Assembly (NCBI GenBank): GCA_910584525.1
Contig: CAJUAT010000005.1
Coordinates: 1 to 64,000 of the forward strand
Length of the DNA: 64,000 nt
Reading direction: 5' to 3'
DNA from: an uncultured Muribaculaceae bacterium
Lineage (GTDB): Bacteria > Bacteroidota > Bacteroidia > Bacteroidales > Muribaculaceae
A model generated the notes under the pieces. The model saw only the letters and a program-made list of their open reading frames with translations, was not told where the DNA came from and did not search any database. Position numbers and translations under genes: made by a program. Below are positions 48,855 to 56,671 of the stretch, piece by piece; within the stretch, counting starts at the first letter, position 1, and each line of letters opens with the position of its first letter.

Positions 48855-49417
48855 AGTTCTTCGGCTTCTATGGCGGCGGTGATCTTCTTCAGGGCATGGT
48901 GATACGAGGCTTTCAGGGCGCCTACCGACGTGCCTAACACTGCCGACATGTCATCATACTTCATCTCATCGTAATACCGCATGTTGAACACCAGACGTTG
49001 CTTCTCGGGGAGCGCCATGATGGCTTTCTGCAGCTTCTTCTGCAGCTCGTCGCCGTCGAAATAGGGGTCGCTCTCCAAAGTGGACATAAGGTAGTCGTCC
49101 TCGCCGTCGCCCATGATATTGCGGCGCTGTCGCTCCTTGTTCAGAAAATTTATCGATTCGTTGACGGCTATCTTATAGAGCCATGTCGAGAGCTTCGCGT
49201 CGCCACGGAAATTGTGCAGATTGCTCCATGCCTTCATGAAGCTCTGCTGCAAAAGGTCGTTGGCATCGTCATGACTGTAAACCATCTTGCGGATAAGCCA
49301 ATAGAGTTTCTCTCCGTACATTTCCATCAACGTACGGAACGCCTCGTTGGCGGTAGCCGGGTCTTGCAGCCGCTCCACCAACGCCTTCTCATCTATGGGC
49401 GCATTATATCCCTTCAC
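48851..49417 (-). CDS. ECF-type RNA polymerase sigma factor
   Basis: A 188-residue sigma-70 family protein with only regions 2 and 4. Region 2 is at about residues 28-100 (DDANDLLQQSFMKAWSNLHNF, then STWLYKIAVNESINFL), region 4 at about 130-180 (ALPEKQRLVFNMRYYDEMKYDDMSAVLGTSVGALKASYHHALKK). The frame is open to a TTG at 49468, but that codon lies inside the -7 box of a perfect promoter; the first usable start downstream is GTG at 49417, giving a normal N-terminus. Likely drives envelope-stress genes and possibly its own operon. It heads the permease, anti-sigma, Spy, macroglobulin and rnz genes. Confidence 0.88.
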   Translation of the reverse strand: MKGYNAPIDEKALVERLQDPATANEAFRTLMEMYGEKLYWLIRKMVYSHDDANDLLQQSFMKAWSNLHNFRGDAKLSTWLYKIAVNESINFLNKERQRRNIMGDGEDDYLMSTLESDPYFDGDELQKKLQKAIMALPEKQRLVFNMRYYDEMKYDDMSAVLGTSVGALKASYHHALKKITAAIEAEEL

Positions 49418-49465
49418 TTCGTATGCCTTGACTTTTAAGCCGTCGAAACGACTTCTTTTAAGGTT

Positions 49466-49497
49466 CAAAATTAAGCAAATAATTCAAGTTGCGCAAA
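49466..49497 (-). promoter_or_regulatory. Promoter of the sigma-factor operon
   Basis: Minus strand: TTTG (49497-49494), 20 bases, TAATTTTG (49473-49466). This is a housekeeping-type promoter, so basal expression does not need the ECF sigma itself. It overlaps the apparent TTG start at 49468 and so decides against that start. Confidence 0.8.
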
Positions 49498-49544
49498 CGA
49501 AATGCGGTAAGCCGCCTCGGGAAAGGCTGGCGAGGCCATGATTT

Positions 49545-50207
49545 TCACCATTCGAAACTTACGTTGGCACCCAGACCGTTGAGCACTACCGACGACTGAT
49601 AGCCCGACCAGTAGTCGGAGGTGATCAGCCGGTAATGCACGCCGATATTGAGGGCCTGCTTGGCATTGGCCGGGTTCACCGGGATTCGCACACCTATGGA
49701 TGGTTGCAGGTAGAAATAGGCGGTGTTGGTGAGATAGCCGTCGCGTATCTTCACATAATCGTCGGTACATAGGAAAGCGGCTCCCACCTTCAGGTCGGCG
49801 AAGAAGGAGGGTTTCTTCCAGCTGCCCGCCTTGAAGCGGAAATCGGTGAATATAGGAATCATCACCGCCCTGGAGGTATACGACTGGCGGTTCCAGTCGG
49901 GGCCGTTCCACCCGGCGTCCCATCCGGGACCTACCTGCGACCAGAACACATCCACACCCAGACCGGCTCCCATGTATAACCAGTCGGTCAGCTGATATCC
50001 CTGCGATGTGGTGAATGTGACGGAGTTGGTACGATAGCGCCCTACCCCCTGTGTATAATCCACCTCTACATTGCCTCGGTAGCTCTTCGACCCCGACACC
50101 GCCGGCATCAACACGTTGGCTATACCATTGGCTATATCCGAATACTGTGCCCGGACACCCATACAGGCTGCCAGCGAACATATGATAAGTATTATTCTTC
50201 TTCTCAT
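49545..50207 (-). CDS. Small outer-membrane beta-barrel protein
   Basis: A 220-residue exported protein with signal peptide MRRRIILIICSLAACMGVRAQ and alternating hydrophobic/aromatic strands (FFADLKVGAAFL, YFYLQPSIGVRI, LNGLGANVSFEW) ending in an aromatic residue, as in eight- to ten-stranded porin-like barrels. Function unknown. It lies 76 bases upstream of the sigma-factor start region on the same strand. The upstream 335 bases contain no recognisable promoter. Confidence 0.7.
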   Translation of the reverse strand: MRRRIILIICSLAACMGVRAQYSDIANGIANVLMPAVSGSKSYRGNVEVDYTQGVGRYRTNSVTFTTSQGYQLTDWLYMGAGLGVDVFWSQVGPGWDAGWNGPDWNRQSYTSRAVMIPIFTDFRFKAGSWKKPSFFADLKVGAAFLCTDDYVKIRDGYLTNTAYFYLQPSIGVRIPVNPANAKQALNIGVHYRLITSDYWSGYQSSVVLNGLGANVSFEW

Positions 50208-50440
50208 AACAGTCACTTTACCGATATAACAAACAACAAACCGGAAATGATGAATGGCGAGGTGGGGTATATATACGAAAGAAGCCGGTTTCACAACCAG
50301 CTGCTTTCAGGTGTTTTTCATAATACTTTTTCGAACTAACCTAACATCATGAAACGATTTCTTATACCTCTATAACGCAGCATCTCGGAAAATGTTCTGA
50401 AAAAAGCCGAGAATCTTCAAAAAAATTTTTTATCGGCATG

Positions 50441-50480
50441 AAAACAGGCTGTGTCGGGGGTGCCGGCACAGCCTGTTTTT
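50441..50480 (-). terminator. Terminator of the tandem surface-lipoprotein operon
   Basis: AAAACAGGCTGTG pairs perfectly with CACAGCCTGTTTT (13 pairs). Because the stem ends in A/T pairs it can act in both directions; it lies downstream of the 906-residue lipoprotein gene. The rest of the gene-free stretch 50208-50542 is AT-rich with no other element recognised. Confidence 0.8.
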
Positions 50481-50542
50481 ATAGGTTTGGGATGCTTAAG
50501 AAACTGTTTTAAGACTCTGTTCCCTAAGCAAGCTCCTTTGAA

Positions 50543-53263
50543 TTATTTGACCTGGTAGGGGAAAGAGTAAGTCACGCCATCCAAGGTTATGGAAGCGGCA
50601 GGGTCGAGAGTGAGCAGCGAATGTCCGTTGCCGATGGTGAAGCCACCCGTTGTACGGTTCATATAGGCGCCATTGACGATAAGCTGCGACGCGCCGGCTC
50701 TGCATATGGAGTTGGAAGCGTTGCTGCCATCGTAATAGTAACCGCCGTTTACAGTCACCTTGCAATATTTGGAGTAAGATGTTGTTGCTCCTGTGCAGAG
50801 AGGATGACCAGTGCTTGTACTGGTCTTTATGAAGTAGCCGCCATTAACTGTGCCGTCCACATTTCCTTCGAAACGAACGCAGCTTGTACCCATGAATGTA
50901 CCACCGTTGATAACTGCCTTATGACGCACACTTTGGGATCCTCCAAATATATTCAGCGCATAGTTGTTGTGGGTTATGACTGTGCCACCATTGATTTCGG
51001 CATGCTTGGATTCAGTCTCATTAGCCCAGTTCAATGTCAACGCATCCGAATTATTGGCTGTATTCTCGACAGTGCCGCCATTCATTATGAAATGGCCGTT
51101 AGTGTTGACGGCGTTTGAGTGTTGTGCAGATGTAGAACGGATTGTACCATCATTCACAACGATGGTGGAATTCGGGTCTCCGCAAATGGTGAATCCGTCA
51201 GATGTCACTACACCGTCCTGACCGTCGATTGTCAGCTTGACGCCGTTGCCAACCCTAAGAGCACCGCCTGGAATTGTTACTGTATAGTTGCCGAGGTCAA
51301 TCACGGTATTCTCTGTCAGTGTGATGCTTCCCGACGGGATGGTTATATCGCCGCCTATCACGATACTTCCACCTTTCTGCAGTTCCGTGACCAAGGTTTC
51401 AACGTCTGTCACCGTCTCGGGATATACCACCCTAACTCCTGAGGCATTGTTGTTGCTATAGGTCATGTAGCTGGCGTTCTTTTCACCAGTCACCTCGCCA
51501 ATCAACGAGCCGGCAGCGATGCCATTGTAATTGTGCGTGAGAATCTGCGTCACTACTCCGCCCTGTACAAAGTTGTTATCAACAACTTTTCTGGAGCTCT
51601 CATATCCAAAGTTGATAAGGCCGAACATACCTCCTACATGACGATAGCCTGTGATTTCGACATTGGAGGCTCTGTTGTTTCGGAGATAATAACCGCCTTC
51701 GCACGACATTCCGCAAATGGCGCCCGCTTTGTCGGCATTGTCCCATTCGGTGCCAAGATTCTGGAAGGATGATTCGATTTTTATGTTCTCCACATTACAT
51801 CCTTCGATATTGCCATAAGCTCGACCGGCTATGCCGCCCGACCAGCGGTACGACTTTATGTCGGCGTTGCGCACGGTCACATTCTTCACAATGCCGTTGG
51901 GGAAGATGTCACCCACTACCACGGCTGTACCGTTGTTCGTGCCGTTGGCGGCAACACCAAGCGAATTTACCGTTGCTCCGTCTATCGTAAACTCGCGGAT
52001 TTCAGGAAGCGGCCGCGCATTGGAACCGAAATATCCGAAGAGACCGAGACCGGTGTTGTCCTTTCCGCTCACGAGTTTGAGATTGGATATGGTATGTCCG
52101 TCGCCGTCGAATGTGCCGGCAAATATGATACTGCTGTTGCCTATCGGAGTCCAGGGACGGTTGTTGAGGTCAAGATCGGCAGCCAGTTTCACGGTCTTGC
52201 CGGCCATGTTGTCGCCGTCGTTGACAAGCTTGGCGATACCGGCAAGCTCTGCGGGCGTGGTGATGGTGTAAACACCGTCAACCTCCGTAGGCAGCGTCAC
52301 ATCGCCGAGCCATATATTTTCGCCGCCAACATACTGCTTGTCGAGCGATATCTTCCAGTTGGTAGGATCGGTCAGAAGAGAGCCGTAGATATTGGTACGG
52401 TAATTTCTCTGCACCGGCGCATTGGGAATCTCCACCGACTGCATCGGGGTTGTGGCAGATTTGCTGTTTGCTACATTAAACGTCACATCGACAAGAGTCT
52501 GGGTCTTGGGAACAAGCACGTAAAGCGTGGACGCATACTCATATCCCGTAATAGGGAATGTGCCCATATTATTTGCTCCACTTTTGTATACTCTCTTGTA
52601 GGGAAGGTTTATCTCCACCTCTTCCTCGACATCACCTGTTATGAGGTTAAGCTTGCTATAGGCTTTTGTGGATATTGATGTGTATATAGTGCTATATACA
52701 TGCTGCACGGCATCGGCCTTGAGGTCGTTGCTGCCGATGTTAATCTGAGCGGTGGGACGGGTGAGAGTCACAGTCTCCTGTGTGCTGCTGCCGCCTTCAT
52801 AACCGTTTACCACGGCATGGAAGAAGTCGTTATTGGCGCAGTAATCCGACATGCCGGAACCGCCGTTCATATTGGAATAGTCTACGGTCAAGGTATGAGC
52901 CTCCCAATCCGGACTCAACAATCCAATATTCTTCTCATTTGAATTCTTGGCGAAGAATACTATGTCGTAGGTCTTGCCGGGGACGAGCTTCAGCTCTATG
53001 GCTGCACTGTTGTCGGTAACAGTGGCTTTGTCCTCGATCAGCAGATTCCCGCTTTCGTCATACACGCCATAATCGACTTTTGTAACCTTGAGTACATAGT
53101 CGGAGGCGGCACGAGTGCCGGGCTTTGCCTCCAGGTTCACGCTGAACGATACCGTTCCGTCGCCTTTGGGATTGTCGGGAGTGAGGTCATCGCTGCACGA
53201 TACCATCGTCCCTCCCAACAGACACGCACAAAGCGCGCCTGCCATTATTTTTCTTATATACAT
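50543..53263 (-). CDS. Surface lipoprotein with fimbrillin-like N-terminus and two beta-helix regions
   Basis: A 906-residue exported lipoprotein: the signal ends MVSC (lipidated Cys23). Residues about 35-320 match the N-terminal part of the next gene upstream (YDIVFFAKNSNE, VTLTRPTAQINIGSNDL, NAPVQRNYRTNIYGSLLT), a fimbrillin-like domain widespread in Bacteroidales. Residues about 330-640 are GLUG-like (IAGTFDGDGHTISNLKL-type, GGIAGRAYGNIEGC), and 650-906 is a second beta-helix with repeated INGGT/VNGGY units. It probably displays a long fibre-like structure on the cell surface; ligand unknown. It lies 18 bases after its paralogue. Confidence 0.85.
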   Translation of the reverse strand: MYIRKIMAGALCACLLGGTMVSCSDDLTPDNPKGDGTVSFSVNLEAKPGTRAASDYVLKVTKVDYGVYDESGNLLIEDKATVTDNSAAIELKLVPGKTYDIVFFAKNSNEKNIGLLSPDWEAHTLTVDYSNMNGGSGMSDYCANNDFFHAVVNGYEGGSSTQETVTLTRPTAQINIGSNDLKADAVQHVYSTIYTSISTKAYSKLNLITGDVEEEVEINLPYKRVYKSGANNMGTFPITGYEYASTLYVLVPKTQTLVDVTFNVANSKSATTPMQSVEIPNAPVQRNYRTNIYGSLLTDPTNWKISLDKQYVGGENIWLGDVTLPTEVDGVYTITTPAELAGIAKLVNDGDNMAGKTVKLAADLDLNNRPWTPIGNSSIIFAGTFDGDGHTISNLKLVSGKDNTGLGLFGYFGSNARPLPEIREFTIDGATVNSLGVAANGTNNGTAVVVGDIFPNGIVKNVTVRNADIKSYRWSGGIAGRAYGNIEGCNVENIKIESSFQNLGTEWDNADKAGAICGMSCEGGYYLRNNRASNVEITGYRHVGGMFGLINFGYESSRKVVDNNFVQGGVVTQILTHNYNGIAAGSLIGEVTGEKNASYMTYSNNNASGVRVVYPETVTDVETLVTELQKGGSIVIGGDITIPSGSITLTENTVIDLGNYTVTIPGGALRVGNGVKLTIDGQDGVVTSDGFTICGDPNSTIVVNDGTIRSTSAQHSNAVNTNGHFIMNGGTVENTANNSDALTLNWANETESKHAEINGGTVITHNNYALNIFGGSQSVRHKAVINGGTFMGTSCVRFEGNVDGTVNGGYFIKTSTSTGHPLCTGATTSYSKYCKVTVNGGYYYDGSNASNSICRAGASQLIVNGAYMNRTTGGFTIGNGHSLLTLDPAASITLDGVTYSFPYQVK

Positions 53264-53281
53264 TGTGCTGTTGTTCTGTGG

Positions 53282-55264
53282 TTAGTTTTTAAAAGGATTT
53301 GCTGTATCGCTGCCTTCGGCAACCTTGACTCTTACAAGGCTGAATCCATGACCATTGCCGTTAAGCAAGGTGTTCTCCTTAACTGTCACCAAAGCCGCAT
53401 CGGCATTCTCCGCTGCATTTACAATGAGTATGCCGCAGGGTTCTGTACCGTCAAAATTAATGCAACCATCCATATCCACAGTGTTGCCATTGACTGTGAT
53501 ATTGTTGCCGTTGGCTGAGTTCTTAATACGAATGCAGTTCTCCATTGAATGTACATTGTTGCCGGTCACTACGATATTACCGCTTACGGCATCTACCTTA
53601 ATGGCATCCTTGCGGGTATCTGCCACCTTGTTGTCGGTAACTGTCACGTTGGCTGTCGAACCTGCTCTCTGTACAATCTGGATGCCGCAATATCCGGGAC
53701 GGTTGTTGATCTTGTTGCCAGTAACCACTACCTCACCCTCCACATCGTTGAGATAGAGTCCGTTGGCATATTCGTCAACATCATCGGCGAATGTCATGGT
53801 ACAGTTCTTGACAGTCACATTCACGTTGTGTTCGCTGTTTGTGTTTCCGCCTGTAAGCTGCGTACCCACGGCCGGATGTTTCAAATTCTCGAACACACAG
53901 CCGTCTATCACGAGGTTCTCTACGCCGAAGCTGTACTGGTTGTTGAAACCGTAATCCTTGAAATGTACGCCCTGGAACGTCACGTTCTTCATCTTGGCGG
54001 GCTTTGCGAGAGTATTGTCGTAGAAGAAGCCGAAGTCGGGTGTACCCTCGCTGGATGTGGGGTCACCTATGATGGTGAGTCCGTCAATCTCTGCGCCGGC
54101 GGTGAAGCTGAACGAAGGATACTTCACATCCTTGGCCACGATGATGGTCACGGGCTTGTCGGAGGCGCCGATGTTGAGCTTGCCAACCTCGCCGGAGATG
54201 GAGAGCGTCAGCGGCTGCTCAAGATTCGCAGGGATGGTGATGGCCTCCGTCTTGCCGGTAACGGCTACGTAGCCTCCCTTGGCTATCGTCTCGTCGGAAG
54301 GAACGCCGGTGATGTTGCTGCTGCCGTCCCACTGGTCGTTGATGTTGATGTTCCAGTTGGACGACTTGGTGAGCAACGAGCCGAATATGTTGGTACGGAA
54401 ATTGCGTTTCAGGGGAGCGTTGGGCACCTTTACGGCGCTGACACTCGGCGACGCATTGCCGTTGAAGGCGCCGATCTGCAGGTCGCTTACCGACCCGTCG
54501 ACAGGTACCAGTACATATGCCATGCCTACATATTTATAGGTGTCCTCCTTCACCGGGAATGTCTCGCCGTCGAATGCGGCGGCTTCCGTCAGGGGGAAGT
54601 TTACGGCCTTTGTCTCGCCTTCGGCCTCACCCGTCTTAAGGTTGAGGGTGGTGAAAGCGTCGAGGGTTACCTGGGTGAACACGCCGTCGGGATATGCCTT
54701 GTCGATGATGGCTACGCCGGTAAGGTCGTCGGTACCGAAGTTAACCTGTGCCACGGGACGCGTCAGCGTCACATTCTCCTCAGATGATGAGCCGCCTACA
54801 TAGTCGTCAACGAAAAAGTAGAAGCAGTCGCCGTCGGCCACTTTCTTCACGGTGCCAGCCTCGGTGGTGGTCTCTACCACGGCGTTCATCTTGGCATAGT
54901 CTATCGTCACCTTGCCCGTGTTTTCGTTGACGTCATAGACGCCATTGTCTGGATAGGCAAAGAATACGATGTCGTAGGTACGGTCTTTGAGGAGCTTGAG
55001 CTCCACATTGGCCTGCTGGTTGTCGGCTACGGTGACATTCTCACGGGTAACCAACACTCCTTTGTCGTCATAAACGATACATGCAAGGTTCTTGGCCGAA
55101 GCGCCGTCGGCTATGGCTCTCGTCTGAGGTGCGTCAGCGAGGGTTGCGGAAAATACCACTCTCCCGTCCTGGTTTACATTGACAGGTTCATCGCTCTGGC
55201 AGGAGGTCATACCCGCTGCAAGAACTGTCGCAAAGGCTCCGCAATAAAGAAGTCTTTTTCTCAT
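53282..55264 (-). CDS. Surface lipoprotein with fimbrillin-like N-terminus and parallel beta-helix
   Basis: A 660-residue lipoprotein, signal ending GMTSC (lipidated Cys22). The N-terminal ~310 residues are paralogous to the neighbouring 906-residue protein (YDIVFFAYPDNG, VTLTRPVAQVNFGTDDL, NAPLKRNFRTNIFGSLLT). The C-terminal half is a right-handed parallel beta-helix with repeats such as VTVKNCTMTF, VVVTGNKINN and VTVTDNKVAD. The beta-helix type differs from that of the neighbour, so the pair shares a conserved base with different tips. Own promoter at 55388-55418, with a leader of about 118 bases. Confidence 0.85.
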   Translation of the reverse strand: MRKRLLYCGAFATVLAAGMTSCQSDEPVNVNQDGRVVFSATLADAPQTRAIADGASAKNLACIVYDDKGVLVTRENVTVADNQQANVELKLLKDRTYDIVFFAYPDNGVYDVNENTGKVTIDYAKMNAVVETTTEAGTVKKVADGDCFYFFVDDYVGGSSSEENVTLTRPVAQVNFGTDDLTGVAIIDKAYPDGVFTQVTLDAFTTLNLKTGEAEGETKAVNFPLTEAAAFDGETFPVKEDTYKYVGMAYVLVPVDGSVSDLQIGAFNGNASPSVSAVKVPNAPLKRNFRTNIFGSLLTKSSNWNININDQWDGSSNITGVPSDETIAKGGYVAVTGKTEAITIPANLEQPLTLSISGEVGKLNIGASDKPVTIIVAKDVKYPSFSFTAGAEIDGLTIIGDPTSSEGTPDFGFFYDNTLAKPAKMKNVTFQGVHFKDYGFNNQYSFGVENLVIDGCVFENLKHPAVGTQLTGGNTNSEHNVNVTVKNCTMTFADDVDEYANGLYLNDVEGEVVVTGNKINNRPGYCGIQIVQRAGSTANVTVTDNKVADTRKDAIKVDAVSGNIVVTGNNVHSMENCIRIKNSANGNNITVNGNTVDMDGCINFDGTEPCGILIVNAAENADAALVTVKENTLLNGNGHGFSLVRVKVAEGSDTANPFKN

Positions 55265-55387
55265 TATGTTGCTTGTTTTATGTTGCTTTATTATGTCAGG
55301 TCGTAGATTCCGTTTTGTGCATTGTTCGGAAAGTACGTTAGGTTATCATCAGTTATTCCCGAAGAGGGTGTTATACTGCTGCAACTG

Positions 55388-55418
55388 CAAAGTTAATCAT
55401 TAAAACGCAAACTCCAAA
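55388..55418 (-). promoter_or_regulatory. Promoter of the tandem surface-lipoprotein operon
   Basis: Minus strand: TTTG (55418-55415), 19 bases, TAACTTTG (55395-55388). Start of transcription about 55382. Confidence 0.8.
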
Positions 55419-55486
55419 AAAAATATTTGATGTTTTCAAAAATATTCCGCTTCAAATACTTTTTCGGCGCGCAATTCGGCTGCGTC

Positions 55487-55546
55487 TTTTTGAATCACAG
55501 AAGTGAACCGGAACTGCACCGAGGGTTCACTTCTGTGATTCAAAAA
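55487..55546. repeat. Perfect 23-base-pair hairpin repeat
   Basis: GAATCACAGAAGTGAACC (55492-55509) pairs perfectly with 55524-55541 across a 14-base loop (GGAACTGCACCGAG); five T/A pairs extend the stem on the outside. The left arm and loop match 39196-39234 at 35 of 39 positions. It lies downstream of the AEC-carrier gene but has no U-run after the stem on either strand. Confidence 0.8.
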
Positions 55547-55571
55547 AATCGATTCGGTTCTGTCGCTGACG

Positions 55572-56615
55572 TCACATGAAGTGCGAGTAGCAGAAGTCGG
55601 TGCACCATATCCAGAAGGGGCAGAAGCCGATGAAGAGTATCACCGACAAGGCCAGCGAGGATGTGGATGTGGAGACATACGTGTCATACTCGTCGGCGAT
55701 GATGATTCCCGAGAATGCGGGAGGCAACGCGCCGGCTATCACCATCATGGCGAGGTTCTTCTCCCCCATCTTAAAGGCGAGACCCACAACGAGCAGCAAT
55801 GCCGGCATCACAACCATCTTGAGGATACACCCTAAGATAGCCTGCCAGTTGATGCTGATCTTGAAGGATGAGAGCGTGATACCAGCGGCAAAGACTGCCA
55901 TGGAGGCATTGGCACCCTTGATAAGGTCGAAAGAGGGGCTGAGATAAGCGGGCCAGGGGATACCGGCCACTACCCAGATGACGGCGAGAATCGGTGCCCA
56001 GGCCACCGGCTGTTCCAGAGCATGGAGCACAGCCTTCCAGCCACTCGGCCGCGAACTCTTGCCCGCAGCTCCACCACCGGCTGCCGCCGCTACGGTACCA
56101 CCCTGCGACAACACTGCCGATGCCTGCTTCTTGTCGAGCGCACTGTTCAATAACGACAACCCCACAGGTATGCCCACGGCATTGACCACTATACCTACGA
56201 TAGCTACCACCAGAGCCACGCCCGGGGTGTGTCCGAAAATCGGCTCCAATACCGCAAACCCGAGAAAACCGATGGTAGGTGAACCGTTTACCAACGCCAT
56301 GATGGCCCCTTCGGCTCCTCCAAGTCCCTGCTTCCGGAAACAATAGGCATATATGAAATATACCCCCATAAAGCATGCCATGATCACTACCAGAGAAATC
56401 ACAGTCAGCTTTATGTCCTCTATAAGCATCTCCCTGTTGGCATCAACTATCGAGACAAACAAGGCTGCCGGCAAGGCGTAGTCGAGCACCACCTTGTTGA
56501 AGGCCTTCCCATCCTTGGCCGAGAAGATGTTCTTCTTGCCGGAGATATAGCCCGCAGCCATCACCACGATAATCGGAACTATGGCATACAGTATGATGTG
56601 TAGAAAATTACTCAT
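55572..56615 (-). CDS. AEC-family carrier, putative oxalate/formate or dicarboxylate transporter
   Basis: A 347-residue membrane protein of the auxin efflux carrier (AEC) family, with about ten helices in two five-helix halves; the conserved ALVNGSPTIGFLGFAVL crossover and the second ALPPAFSGIIIADEY segment are seen. AEC members include malate, malonate and oxalate permeases. As it follows frc and oxc in the same direction, it likely moves oxalate in or exchanges it for formate; this is inference. Oxalobacter uses an unrelated MFS antiporter (OxlT) for this. A central loop of about 30 residues (GGTVAAAAGGGAAGKSS) is low complexity. Start ATG at 56615; another ATG two codons upstream is possible. 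Confidence 0.85.
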   Translation of the reverse strand: MSNFLHIILYAIVPIIVVMAAGYISGKKNIFSAKDGKAFNKVVLDYALPAALFVSIVDANREMLIEDIKLTVISLVVIMACFMGVYFIYAYCFRKQGLGGAEGAIMALVNGSPTIGFLGFAVLEPIFGHTPGVALVVAIVGIVVNAVGIPVGLSLLNSALDKKQASAVLSQGGTVAAAAGGGAAGKSSRPSGWKAVLHALEQPVAWAPILAVIWVVAGIPWPAYLSPSFDLIKGANASMAVFAAGITLSSFKISINWQAILGCILKMVVMPALLLVVGLAFKMGEKNLAMMVIAGALPPAFSGIIIADEYDTYVSTSTSSLALSVILFIGFCPFWIWCTDFCYSHFM

Positions 56616-56631
56616 AACCAATAATTTTAAT

Positions 56632-56664
56632 TGCGGAGCCGGCTGTCATCGGGCCGGCTCCGCA
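56632..56664 (-). promoter_or_regulatory. Strong hairpin between oxc and the AEC carrier gene
   Basis: TGCGGAGCCGGC (56632-56643) pairs perfectly with GCCGGCTCCGCA (56653-56664). On the minus strand the following sequence is ATTAAAATTATTGG, not a strict U-run, so it may partly stop transcription or protect the upstream frc-oxc mRNA from decay. Confidence 0.6.
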
Positions 56665-56671
56665 GGTGTAT

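Noticed and set aside
55487..55546. Simple rho-independent terminator of the oxalate cluster
   Set aside because: The stem is flanked by T on the left and A on the right, so neither strand has a U-run after the stem; loop and left arm match another site, which fits a repeat family better.
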